From the NCBI GenBank assembly GCA_943356775.1, contig CALRFU010000002.1, positions 1 to 48,523 on the forward strand: a DNA stretch of 48,523 bases. Reading direction: 5' to 3'. The notes under the pieces are model-generated. The model had not been told where the DNA came from and searched no databases. It was given only the letters and a program-made list of their open reading frames with translations. The position numbers and the translations under genes are program-made. Each line of letters starts with the position of its first letter. Within the stretch, counting starts at the first letter, position 1. Of this stretch, positions 1 through 8,470 are shown piece after piece. This DNA is from Candidatus Nomurabacteria bacterium (GTDB lineage: Bacteria > Patescibacteriota > Minisyncoccia > Phycocordibacterales > UBA2100).

Positions 1-847
1 CTGTGGCGGCTTCCATTTTCTTCGGATTACCGAGTACATCCGATGCGACACTTCCGTCACGCTGCACCAGAGCACGGATAATGCGGAAATAGATGCATTC
101 CTTCTTGATCTTTTGTGCAATTTGCCATTGGACCGTGCTTTTCACATTCGTTTGTATCGTCGAGATGATTGCGGGGATTCTTTCTACGAGTGCCTCCAAC
201 TCCCCTTCCGCGCCGTCTTTCCATTGCGGAACGTAGAGGAGCCATAAGGCATAGGACAATGAGGCATCGTCTGAACCAAGCAGAGCGCGCCGACAAGCGC
301 AGCGCACCTGAACCTCGAGATGTTCTTTTTCAAATTCCGCGCCCTCTATCCTCGGCTGAACCGTTTTGTAGAAAGCCTGCACGACGGCATCGTCGAGCTG
401 ATGTTCGCGCGGCGCGATGACAGACTCGACTTCGCTTGCTACAAAACTAAGGATGGTGCGCTTGAGTAAGGCCGGGCCGTCGAGAAGCGGTTCAATACGG
501 AGAAATTTATTGATGCTGAGTGTAACCTGACGCGCCACATCCCGCGTCGCACCGCTCCGCGGCAAGTATCCCCCTTCCACGAGCTCGACAAGAAGCGAGC
601 GCGCATCTACCGCCCTGCGTTCGATGAGTATCCAACGTTTGAGAATGCGCTCAATGGCGCTCCGGCGTACCGCGTGCTCTTCCTGATAGTCGACGACATA
701 CCGTAAATTCTCGTAGAGCGAGGCGGCGGGATTCGCGGCGCGGCTCTCATCGATAACGACTTCACTGTCTTCCGCGGGAGACTCGCGCGTCTCGTATCCC
801 CGCATACGGAAGAGGAGCTGCTGAATGGGTTGCGATAAGGGCTGCAT
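1..847 (-). CDS. hypothetical protein, truncated by the window edge (C-terminus missing)
   Basis: Not in the ORF track because it has no stop in the window. Manual translation from the ATG at 847 (minus) is open to base 1: MQPLSQPIQQLLFRMRGYETRESPAEDSEVVIDESRAANPAASLYENLRYVVDYQEEHAVRRSAIERILKRW...NPKKMEAAT. About 282 codons without a stop. Confidence 0.75.
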   Translation of the reverse strand, partial: MQPLSQPIQQLLFRMRGYETRESPAEDSEVVIDESRAANPAASLYENLRYVVDYQEEHAVRRSAIERILKRWILIERRAVDARSLLVELVEGGYLPRSGATRDVARQVTLSINKFLRIEPLLDGPALLKRTILSFVASEVESVIAPREHQLDDAVVQAFYKTVQPRIEGAEFEKEHLEVQVRCACRRALLGSDDASLSYALWLLYVPQWKDGAEGELEALVERIPAIISTIQTNVKSTVQWQIAQKIKKECIYFRIIRALVQRDGSVASDVLGNPKKMEAAT

Positions 848-914
848 GAGGTATGAATGATTGGCTGGCTGTGCTCCGAAGACTGGACGCGATTAGGATA
901 CATTTAAGCACATC

Positions 915-1268
915 TCAGGTAGCCCCGCGAGGCATATCCGGGGTTGAATCGGGTGCTATTACAGTCGCGGGGAACAACGATTCCCGCCCGTTGCGGTGAC
1001 CTCCAAGGTCGAGCACGAGGAAGTGCCCCTCAATGTCGAGATAATACGTCGGACCAAGTGCCGGAAGCTCGATATCGCCCCCGGCTACCGTTTACGCGCA
1101 AGGGTATGTCTGACTCGCCCGGCTCTTAGATTTCACCAGTATACTCTCGCCCACATCCGGCCTCCCCCGCGTAACAACGAAATATTCCGCGCTCAAAATG
1201 TCTCCGTATCAATTTGCGCTTGCGGCCGCTTCTGCTACCATTTCCTCATACAAGATTGGTGTCTAACG
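915..1268 (-). pseudogene. possible decayed or disrupted small ORF downstream of tRNA-Asn
   Basis: One minus frame reads TPILYEEMVAEAAASAN*YGDILSAEYFVVTRGRPDVGESILVKSKSRASQTYPCA*TVAGGDIELPALGPTYYLDIEGHFLVLDLGGHRNGRESLFPATVIAPDSTPDMPRGAT*, i.e. protein-like segments separated by in-frame TGA and TAA. Confidence 0.25.
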
Positions 1269-1324
1269 AACGGGGTCCACTACACTTCGACACGATACTC
1301 ACTTATGCTAACCAACCTACTGGG

Positions 1325-1396
1325 CTCTCCGGGTAGGATTCGAACCTACAACTTACTCCTTAACAGGGAGCCACTCTACCATTGAGTTACCGGAGA
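1325..1396 (-). tRNA. tRNA-Asn (anticodon GTT)
   Basis: Minus strand TCTCCGGTAACTCAATGGTAGAGTGGCTCCCTGTTAAGGAGTAAGTTGTAGGTTCGAATCCTACCCGGAGA; 7-bp acceptor TCTCCGG/CCGGAGA; anticodon loop CTGTTAA; T-loop TTCGAAT. Confidence 0.95.
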
Positions 1397-1459
1397 ATAT
1401 TGCCGCCAAATGTCGAAACGGCTGTGTCGCAGTATAGCCAAAAACGGCTTGTTCGCAAT

Positions 1460-1491
1460 ATAAAACTGGGCGGGAGAGGTCCCCCGCCCAG
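1460..1491 (-). terminator. rho-independent terminator for the 1522-1953 gene
   Basis: Minus strand CTGGGCGGG...CCCGCCCAG hairpin followed by TTTTAT. Confidence 0.75.
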
Positions 1492-1521
1492 AACACTTGT
1501 CGGCCGACTCAACGTGGCCGA

Positions 1522-1953
1522 TCAGGCGGCTGCGTGGACCTGCGCCTTCGCTGGTGCGGGAACGCGCGCGATCATCTCGTACAACTTGGCGAGCGGGATG
1601 ATTGTGAAGCCGGCGGCTGCTTCGACGAAGTTGATTACCTGGCCAACGGTGCGCTTTTCGGCGTCGTTGAAGATCCAGATATTCCGCCGTTCGGAGCTGC
1701 TCTTCATGTGAGCGTAGAGCAATTGACGCGCCTCGGCAACTGCGTTCGTGCCGTATTGCGTCCCAAAACGCATGAGCGCGACGTCGATGCAGAGAGAACT
1801 CATTTGCCGCACCGTCGTCGGATCGGGATCGAAGTCGACGTATGAGCCGTCGGCCTTATATCCCCACCCTCGCGCCCACGAAGCAGGATTCGCCCGGAAT
1901 TCCGCGGCGACCCGACCGAGCAGGGATTGCCCTGCAGACATCGGTTTACTCAT
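1522..1953 (-). CDS. DUF6197-like hypothetical protein
   Basis: 143 aa; C-terminal IFNDAEKRTVGQVINFVEAA resembles the 'WND.PGRT..EVLALFDRA' signature of DUF6197; good Shine-Dalgarno (ggaggtg) and terminator. Confidence 0.6.
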   Translation of the reverse strand: MSKPMSAGQSLLGRVAAEFRANPASWARGWGYKADGSYVDFDPDPTTVRQMSSLCIDVALMRFGTQYGTNAVAEARQLLYAHMKSSSERRNIWIFNDAEKRTVGQVINFVEAAAGFTIIPLAKLYEMIARVPAPAKAQVHAAA

Positions 1954-2033
1954 CGCACACCTCCGTTCAAAACGCGGTCTCAGTTGACCGCTTTTGGACT
2001 ATAGCACCAAAAAATTATGGTTCTAGCCTTCAC

Positions 2034-2597
2034 TTATTTGGCACAATACTCACTGCGCCGAGCGAGCATATCCTGTAAACGCGGATGCGTCTCGAGGATA
2101 CGGGCTTCCTCTTCGCACCATTCGGAATAGAATCCCGGGCGCGAACGAAGTTCTTCGAGGAATTCAGACCAGGGTACCCAGCGCGTCGCCTCGACCTCAT
2201 CCGCGTTTGGCTTTGGTTGGTCGAGAGTGAAACCCGCAAGTATCGGGCAGATTTCATTCTCCATCACGCCATCCCGCACAAACGTATAACGGTATGGTGA
2301 GATTTTCTCGATATGCGTCGCGCTCATGCGAAGCTCATGCGCGAGGCGACGCTTCGCGGCATCAACGTTCGTCTCGTTGAGAGCGGGGTGGCCGCAAACG
2401 CTATTGGACCAGACGAGCGGCCACGTCTTTTTCGTGTGGCTTCTCTGCTGGAGCAAGATGCGTCCCGCTTGATCAAAAAGAAAAAATGAAAAGCCCCGAT
2501 GCAGTGGCGTCGCAGCCGTGTGCACCGAAGACTTCGGCGAGGTGCCGAGCACGTTGTTCTTTTCGTCCACGAGCACCACGACTTCTGCAGGTTGCAT
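2034..2597 (-). CDS. idi: isopentenyl-diphosphate delta-isomerase, type I
   Basis: VVLVDEKNNVLGTSPKSSVHTAATPLHRGFSFFLFDQAGRILLQQRSHTKKTWPLVWSNSVCGHP and the Nudix-like region AAKRRLAHELRM; internal Met chosen as start. Confidence 0.93.
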   Translation of the reverse strand: MQPAEVVVLVDEKNNVLGTSPKSSVHTAATPLHRGFSFFLFDQAGRILLQQRSHTKKTWPLVWSNSVCGHPALNETNVDAAKRRLAHELRMSATHIEKISPYRYTFVRDGVMENEICPILAGFTLDQPKPNADEVEATRWVPWSEFLEELRSRPGFYSEWCEEEARILETHPRLQDMLARRSEYCAK

Positions 2598-2801
2598 ATT
2601 CATAACGTTGTAACTCCTGCTTATTGCGACAAAGAGCTGCACCGGAGTCTGAGTGAATCTCGGAGTCCGTCAGCCATGTAATAGTATTGGTTAAAAGTAT
2701 GCCTCAGTCAAATGCAATTCTAATTGACCTCACCGACTCAACACACTAAGATGCAACTTGGCTCGTTCAAAGATTCACTCCAACACAGAAGGAATTCTCT
2801 C

Positions 2802-3287
2802 ATGACGAAACATCTACGTCTGCGAGCGGTGGCGCTTGTCGTCGCAAATCCCGCAGGCGAAATTCTCGTCCTGCAGGAAACTGTGAACAAACCTCACATC
2901 GGCAAGTATCAGGGTATGTGGTCTATACCCATGGAGACCTGCGAGACGGGAGGAAGTTACCTCTCGACACTCAGGCAGCTTCATGAGGAAGAGCTCGGAG
3001 GGCTTCTCTCCATCCAGATGCCCGCAAGACGCATTGGGGCCTACCGAGTGGCGCCTAATATATGGGCGCAACTCCACGCCACGACCTCGTCGACCTACCA
3101 TTTGCCGTCGGTCTTTGGCGATGAGTCGGAGGTCAGGAATCATCAGTGGGTACCCATCCAAGAAGCAATCGGTCTGTGGCTTCGGAGAGGTGCCCTTGAG
3201 ATGATTCGGGACTACGCTGGAGGGCGCGAAGACGTCCTGCGCCGAAGGTGCAGTGAAGTACGGACACAAGAATTCGTGCGGACATGA
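2802..3287 (+). CDS. NUDIX-like hydrolase (degenerate Nudix box)
   Basis: GEILVLQETVNKPHIGKYQGMWSIPMETCETGGSYLSTLRQLHEEELGG; start MTKHLRLRAVALVV preceded by gaaggaa. Confidence 0.7.
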   Translation: MTKHLRLRAVALVVANPAGEILVLQETVNKPHIGKYQGMWSIPMETCETGGSYLSTLRQLHEEELGGLLSIQMPARRIGAYRVAPNIWAQLHATTSSTYHLPSVFGDESEVRNHQWVPIQEAIGLWLRRGALEMIRDYAGGREDVLRRRCSEVRTQEFVRT

Positions 3288-3359
3288 GTGCCCGCACAAC
3301 AATACCGAACGCATTCCTACAATTGGGGGTGCGTTCGTTCTACATATGGACGTGTCTTC

Positions 3360-3995
3360 CTACACTTTTGAAACCGCAAGCACTTTCTTTCTCATCGATT
3401 CAACTAAAGATGTTAGATCTTCATTGACAACGATATGATCAAAGAGGTCTTTTCGTTCTCTTAAGAGGGTCATGTCCTGCTCCGCATTTTTTAGCCGATC
3501 AAGAATATGCTGCTCGGTATCGCGCCCACGGCCGCGAAGACGATGGAGAAGTTGGCTGAGTCTCGTGCGCTTACTGTTTCCCGGCGGTAGCAGCCCGAAC
3601 GACAGGAGAGAGCGACGACCATAGTAATCTGCGAGGCCTTCGAGAAGCTGCAACTCAGTCACGACGCTCGGTATCTTGCCTGAATTCCAGACCGTCTCGA
3701 TATCGGCACCCCGATAGCCATACTGGCGATTCTCGGTTGAAGACGGAATCTGCGCTGTTGCAACGAGAATTCCACCTCGTTTCATTCGTTCAAATTCTTT
3801 CTGCGTCACATAGACGTATTCTCCGTCGTCGCCCTGTTTTGGGTTCCGTGTTGTGATAATTGCTATGTTCTCGATGTATTCAGAACCTACCCCTGCAAGC
3901 ATTCTACGTATTGTCGATTTACCTACGCCCGAAGGACCCGTGAGGGCGAGTATATAACCAGGGAATTTTCGCGGAGCGGAAGTGATATGGTTCAT
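3360..3995 (-). CDS. guanylate kinase-like P-loop protein
   Basis: GPSGVGKSTIRRML Walker A, ITTRNPKQGDDGEYVYVTQKEFERM typical of the GMK substrate region. Confidence 0.75.
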   Translation of the reverse strand: MNHITSAPRKFPGYILALTGPSGVGKSTIRRMLAGVGSEYIENIAIITTRNPKQGDDGEYVYVTQKEFERMKRGGILVATAQIPSSTENRQYGYRGADIETVWNSGKIPSVVTELQLLEGLADYYGRRSLLSFGLLPPGNSKRTRLSQLLHRLRGRGRDTEQHILDRLKNAEQDMTLLRERKDLFDHIVVNEDLTSLVESMRKKVLAVSKV

Positions 3996-4073
3996 GCTTG
4001 GTATACGTATGTGCCCATACTACAGGAGTCTTTCGTCAGACGGTACTTCCTTGCTATTATCGGACGTAAGTCT

Positions 4074-4760
4074 ATGAGTGGAAAATCAAACGTTCCTGCA
4101 TGTATCGGCATTATCCTCGATGGTAATCGTCGTTGGGCAAAAGAGAACAGACTCCCCTCCTTCGAAGGTCACCGACGAGGGATGAACAACGTTGAGCCAA
4201 TTGCCTTTGCAGCACGAGACCTAGGGATACAACACATGATCGTATATGCATTTTCGACAGAAAATTGGAATCGTTCCAAAGAGGAAGTCTCGTATCTCAT
4301 GGAAATATTCGAGTCTACGATACGCGAGCGCTTAGCGGAATTTGCGAAAGAACATATAGCGGTGCGTTTTGTGGGGCAGATAGAACGCTTCCCCCAAACC
4401 CTCCAAGACGCAATGCGCGCTACAGAAGAAAAAAATCCGCGAGAGCCTCTGCTTACGATATGGATATGTATTTCATATGGCAGCAAGGCGGAGATGGTAC
4501 ACGCCGCGCGAGCCGCACAGGAGGCAAACGAGACCATCACCGAAGAGTCTCTCGCAGGGCACCTGTGGACATCTGGAATGCCCGACCCAGATCTCATCAT
4601 TCGGACGGGAGGAGAAAAACGCCTCTCCAACTTCCTTTTGTGGCAAGGTGCATACAGCGAGCTATTTTTCTTGGATATACATTGGCCAGCATTTACGGAA
4701 ACAGACCTAAAAAAAGTCCTGAGTGAATACGCTACGCGCGAGCGACGTTTGGGGAAATAA
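4074..4760 (+). CDS. uppS: isoprenyl transferase (undecaprenyl diphosphate synthase family)
   Basis: GIILDGNRRWAKENRLPSFEGHRRGMNN, YAFSTENWNRSKEEV, DPDLIIRTGGEKRLSNFLLWQGAYSELFF. Confidence 0.96.
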   Translation: MSGKSNVPACIGIILDGNRRWAKENRLPSFEGHRRGMNNVEPIAFAARDLGIQHMIVYAFSTENWNRSKEEVSYLMEIFESTIRERLAEFAKEHIAVRFVGQIERFPQTLQDAMRATEEKNPREPLLTIWICISYGSKAEMVHAARAAQEANETITEESLAGHLWTSGMPDPDLIIRTGGEKRLSNFLLWQGAYSELFFLDIHWPAFTETDLKKVLSEYATRERRLGK

Positions 4761-4781
4761 GGGCTGCACCCTCTCAAAGAA

Positions 4782-4966
4782 CCCCGAAGCAGAGCAAAGC
4801 TCGCTACGGGGCAGGCATCGCGCGTTTCCGAACACTAAGCCCAAGCGAGGCTCGCAGTACCTTTGCGAACCTCGCGCAACAAATATTCGTACCGTAACGA
4901 TATACCGTAGTGGTGATACGGGAGCAAGCAGGTACTTTCGTACCGTTCGCAAAGGTACTGCGAGCC
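4782..4966. repeat. hairpin cluster with a 22-bp perfect inverted repeat
   Basis: CCCCG...GAGCAAAGCTC...CGGGG, then GGCTCGCAGTACCTTTGCGAAC (4849-4870) with its exact reverse complement at 4945-4966; inner GGTAC-TTTC-GTACC. Confidence 0.85.
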
Positions 4967-4989
4967 GAAGGTTCCTAACCAACGCGCAC

Positions 4990-5021
4990 AAAAAGCCGCG
5001 GCCCCTTACGGGGCCGCGGCT
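4990..5021 (-). terminator. strong rho-independent terminator (SWIB gene)
   Basis: AGCCGCGGCCCC-TTAC-GGGGCCGCGGCT perfect 12-bp stem; T-run follows on the minus strand. Confidence 0.9.
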
Positions 5022-5041
5022 GGAAATTCTGTCTAGAACCC

Positions 5042-5299
5042 TTACTTCATGTGTGCCGAGACGAGCTTCGTCATCTCGAACATTGTGACTTCACCCTTGC
5101 CTCCGAAAAGGGCCTTCAGCTTGTCGTCCGCCAGGATGTTGCGCTTATTGGCAGGATTCTGGAGGTTGTTTGCCTTGATGTAGACCCAGATCTGCTTGAC
5201 CACCTGTCCGCGTGACATTGGACCCTTACCTACGACTGCCTCGAGTTCAGGAGTGAGGTTGAGGGGCTTTAATAATGCTGGATTTGCTGTTCGTACCAT
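5042..5299 (-). CDS. SWIB/MDM2 domain protein
   Basis: 85 aa: MVRTANPALLKPLNLTPELEAVVGKGPMSRGQVVKQIWVYIKANNLQNPANKRNILADDKLKALFGGKGEVTMFEMTKLVSAHMK. Confidence 0.93.
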   Translation of the reverse strand: MVRTANPALLKPLNLTPELEAVVGKGPMSRGQVVKQIWVYIKANNLQNPANKRNILADDKLKALFGGKGEVTMFEMTKLVSAHMK

Positions 5300-5377
5300 A
5301 ATGGCAATGTTATTTACTTGTATGGAGGGATTATAGCCCCTGGCAAGGTATACGCTAGGGCACCAGTGTATAACACC

Positions 5378-5501
5378 GCACGCGAGTGTGCCCCGCTGAA
5401 AGTGGGGTCGAGAGTCGGCTGTAAGCCGATGCGAGAGCGTTATGCCCGCGCGTACTCGCGCGGGCATAACGCCACAGGCCGCCCAAGGGCGGCCTGTGGC
5501 G
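5378..5501. repeat. array of five tandem hairpins
   Basis: GCAC..GTGC; CCCCGCT-GAA-AGTGGGG; TCGGCT-GTA-AGCCGA; GCGTTATGCCCGCGCG-TACT-CGCGCGGGCATAACGC; CGCCACAGGCCGCC-CAAG-GGCGGCCTGTGGCG. Confidence 0.9.
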
Positions 5502-5517
5502 AAAAACAACTTTCAAA

Positions 5518-5742
5518 CTACATCGAGCTACAATTCCTGCAGATGCCCTTGTGATTCACGACCTCGTAGACCGCAGAGAGACCCACGAGTACGTACACGA
5601 GCGATTCCACCTGTGGCCAAGAGCCGAGAAGCATGGAAACAACGTTCAATTCGGCTCCCATGAATCCACCAAGGCCCACCAAAAGCCAGTTAAGGCCTCC
5701 TACGACGAGGAGTACCCAAGCGACCATGTGCACATTTTTCAT
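5518..5742 (-). CDS. DUF378 family small membrane protein
   Basis: MKNVHMVAWVLLVVGGLNWLLVGLGGFMGAELNVVSMLLGSWPQVESLVYVLVGLSAVYEVVNH. Confidence 0.88.
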   Translation of the reverse strand: MKNVHMVAWVLLVVGGLNWLLVGLGGFMGAELNVVSMLLGSWPQVESLVYVLVGLSAVYEVVNHKGICRNCSSM

Positions 5743-5889
5743 ATATATTGGAGAGAAGAGATTGACTAGTAAAGTCGACCCGTTAATAGCACCCAATCAG
5801 TATGAACTCTTTTATGAAGCGCGCCACTCAGTTATCCACTCGAATCGCTTCGCTCGCTCGTGGCAAGCCATTCCCATAATCAAGCTTTT

Positions 5890-6336
5890 TTAAGCCTCTT
5901 CCCGCTTTTTGAGCTCTGCCTCGTAAATTCGCTCGCGTAGGGCGGTCGTCGAAAAATTATGCCCGCGTGAATTGAAATACATCTCTATCGGCAATTTATG
6001 TCCGGTGTACTCTTTCCCCTCCCAATCAGCCCCAATAATCCTAATGTCGGGCTTGATGGTGACAAGGAGGTCGTATAAATCCTTTTCGCTGCTGTACACG
6101 ACGACCTCATCAATGTACCGGATGCCCTCGAGAATAATGCGACGTTCTTCGAGCGACATGATGGGCTTATTCTTCTTCTTGCCCCGGTAGTCACCCTCTG
6201 TCTGCGAAGGATCATCTTGCAATGCGACGATAAGATAACCGCAGACCCCCTTCGCCTCTTTGAAAACCAGCATGTGCCCGGCGTGACAGAGGTCGAACGC
6301 TCCGGCCGTAATTCCCACCTTCTTGCCGTCTTTCAT
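5890..6336 (-). CDS. cytidylyltransferase-like nucleotidyltransferase (TagD-like)
   Basis: GAFDLCHAGHMLVFKEAK (HxGH motif), DIRIIGADWEGKEYTG. Confidence 0.85.
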   Translation of the reverse strand: MKDGKKVGITAGAFDLCHAGHMLVFKEAKGVCGYLIVALQDDPSQTEGDYRGKKKNKPIMSLEERRIILEGIRYIDEVVVYSSEKDLYDLLVTIKPDIRIIGADWEGKEYTGHKLPIEMYFNSRGHNFSTTALRERIYEAELKKREEA

Positions 6337-6382
6337 GGCAGAAGAATACCATAGAATACAGTGCGTATGCTAGAATGGCGGC

Positions 6383-6961
6383 ATGAAAACTGCGTTACTT
6401 GCTTCATACGAAAAGGACGAGGCTCTGCGAAGGCTGGGGAAGCTCCTTATCGATAACGGCTGGACGCTCCTTGGCTCTGCCGGTACCGCAAAGCACCTTA
6501 TGGACAATTCAATCCCCTGCCGCGACGTGGCGAGCATCGTGGGACCGCCTATCTTGGGTCACCGCGTGGTCACGCTCGCGCGCGAGGTCTACGCAGGACT
6601 CCTCTCAGCCACACCGGAAGATGCGAAGGAGCTGCGACATCTAGGAATCGCGCCCATAGATCTTGTATACGTAACCCTCTATCCACTCGAAGCGACGATT
6701 TCCGATACGACGTCGACACCCGAAGACGTCATTGAGAAAACTGACATCGGAGGACCGACGCTTTTGCGCGCAGCCGCAAAGGGTCGACGCCTCGCGCTAT
6801 CCAATCCAGACCAAATCGACGCGCTTGAATCGTGGATAAAGAACGGTTCACCGGAAAGTGAGCGCGAAGCTTTCGTTACGTATCTTGCGGCGGCGGCTGA
6901 GCGCCGTGTCGCCGATTACGTCAATGCATCTGCAACGTATTGGGAAAGCAAAACGGCGTAA
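6383..6961 (+). CDS. stand-alone IMP cyclohydrolase (PurH N-terminal domain only)
   Basis: 192 aa, MGS-like fold: GSAGTAKHL, GHRVVTLAREVYAGLL, APIDLVYVTLYPLEATI, DIGGPTLLRAAAKGRR; no AICAR transformylase domain follows. Confidence 0.88.
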   Translation: MKTALLASYEKDEALRRLGKLLIDNGWTLLGSAGTAKHLMDNSIPCRDVASIVGPPILGHRVVTLAREVYAGLLSATPEDAKELRHLGIAPIDLVYVTLYPLEATISDTTSTPEDVIEKTDIGGPTLLRAAAKGRRLALSNPDQIDALESWIKNGSPESEREAFVTYLAAAAERRVADYVNASATYWESKTA

Positions 6962-6965
6962 TTAC

Positions 6966-7694
6966 ATGCAAAAACACTTTTTCTTCGACCTCGATAATAC
7001 GCTCACTCCGAGCAAGTCGCTCATTGAAGCGGCGCACCTTCCGATACTGAAGCGGCTCGCTGAGCGTGCCGACGTCATCGTTGTATCCGGACACGGCGAA
7101 GCGGATATCCGGAGCCACCTGACGGAAGCCCTTCACGGGGCCTTCTACACGCTCGGGCAAAACGGAAACCGGGCAAACACTAAAGACGGTGATATTTTGT
7201 GGAATAACTCTCTCCAACAGGGGCAGCGGGATTCAATACTTGCTTTCATAGCGAAGGCGCGGGCTTTGCTTAATTACACTGTTCGTGATGAGAATGACAT
7301 TGTAGAAGACCGTGATTCCCAAATAGCCTTCTCGCTCATCGGACACCACGAAGACAAAGCCAAGAAGGATGCTTTCGACCCTCGGCACGAAATTCGTTTT
7401 AAGCTTCTGACAGACCTTGCCTCGGACGTTGAAGCTCTGAAAGTCGCGAATGTAGAAGTACGCATCGGCGGTACAACGAATCTTGATTTTTTCGAGTACG
7501 GAAAGAACAAGGGGTACAACGTCAACCTCTTCATTGAAAAAATGGGATGGGACAAGTTAGATTGTATCTACATCGGAGACGCCCTTTTCCCAGGCGGAAA
7601 CGATGAGACCGTAGTCGGGGTCATCGCCACACACGCGGTCAAAGACTATAAGGAAACATATTCGTATCTTTCAGATATTCTATTAAACTCCTAA
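6966..7694 (+). CDS. HAD-superfamily hydrolase, phosphomannomutase (PMM)-like
   Basis: FFFDLDNTLTPSKS, IVVSGHGEADI, YIGDALFPGGNDETVV; same layout as the protein at 25413. Confidence 0.8.
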   Translation: MQKHFFFDLDNTLTPSKSLIEAAHLPILKRLAERADVIVVSGHGEADIRSHLTEALHGAFYTLGQNGNRANTKDGDILWNNSLQQGQRDSILAFIAKARALLNYTVRDENDIVEDRDSQIAFSLIGHHEDKAKKDAFDPRHEIRFKLLTDLASDVEALKVANVEVRIGGTTNLDFFEYGKNKGYNVNLFIEKMGWDKLDCIYIGDALFPGGNDETVVGVIATHAVKDYKETYSYLSDILLNS

Positions 7695-7699
7695 TCCGC

Positions 7700-8470
7700 A
7701 TGTCGGCTCCCGCACTCAAAATTACAGACCTGAAGAAGACCTACGCGACGGGCACTGTTGCTCTCAAAGGAGTCTCGCTGGAAATTCCTGAAGGCGACTT
7801 TTTTGCGCTCCTTGGTCCCAACGGAGCGGGCAAGACAACCATCATCGGTATCACAGCAGGTCTTGTAAACAAAACATCGGGCACTATCGAAGTCTTCGGC
7901 AAGAACACTGACACGGAAACCGAGCTCGCAAAGATGGACATCGGACTCGTCGGACAAGAGGTTAATTTTAATCCGTTTGAGAAGCCCATCAACATCGTCG
8001 TAAATCAGGCGGGCTACTACGGCATTCCCCGTTCTGTCGCCATCCCCCGCGCACGCAAACTTCTCACCGACCTCGGGCTCGCAGAAAAGATGGAACAGAA
8101 CTCCATGACGCTCTCAGGCGGTATGAAGCGCCGCCTTATGATTGCACGTGCACTTGTGAACGAACCGAAGTTCCTGATTCTCGATGAGCCGACCGCGGGC
8201 GTCGACGTCGAATTGCGCCGCGGCATGTGGGATTACCTCACGGGATTGAGTAAGAGCGGTCTTACCATCCTCCTCACGACCCACTATCTCGAAGAGGCCG
8301 AGCAACTCTGTAAGCATGTAGCCATCATCAACAAAGGAGAGATTGTGGCGCAAGGTGGCATGGAGGAGATACTGCAAAAGCACGGAAGCGACGAAGCAAA
8401 AAAAGAAGGCTACCGCGGCGGCCGACTCGAAGAAGTGTTCCTCAAGCTCACGAGCGAAAAAACAGTATGA
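7700..8470 (+). CDS. ABC transporter ATP-binding protein
   Basis: GPNGAGKTT, LSGGMKRRLMIARAL, LILDEPTAGVD. Confidence 0.95.
   Translation: MSAPALKITDLKKTYATGTVALKGVSLEIPEGDFFALLGPNGAGKTTIIGITAGLVNKTSGTIEVFGKNTDTETELAKMDIGLVGQEVNFNPFEKPINIVVNQAGYYGIPRSVAIPRARKLLTDLGLAEKMEQNSMTLSGGMKRRLMIARALVNEPKFLILDEPTAGVDVELRRGMWDYLTGLSKSGLTILLTTHYLEEAEQLCKHVAIINKGEIVAQGGMEEILQKHGSDEAKKEGYRGGRLEEVFLKLTSEKTV

Noticed and set aside
915-1268. In-frame TGA as evidence for recoding (TGA=Gly as in some CPR lineages) or selenocysteine
   Set aside because: TGA ends well-supported genes here, e.g. the ABC ATPase at 8468-8470 (ATGA overlap), and a TAA also interrupts the same frame.
4169-4777. 202-aa minus ORF over uppS (and 4265-4726 plus)
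   Set aside because: Shadow frames of uppS, whose motifs are unambiguous.
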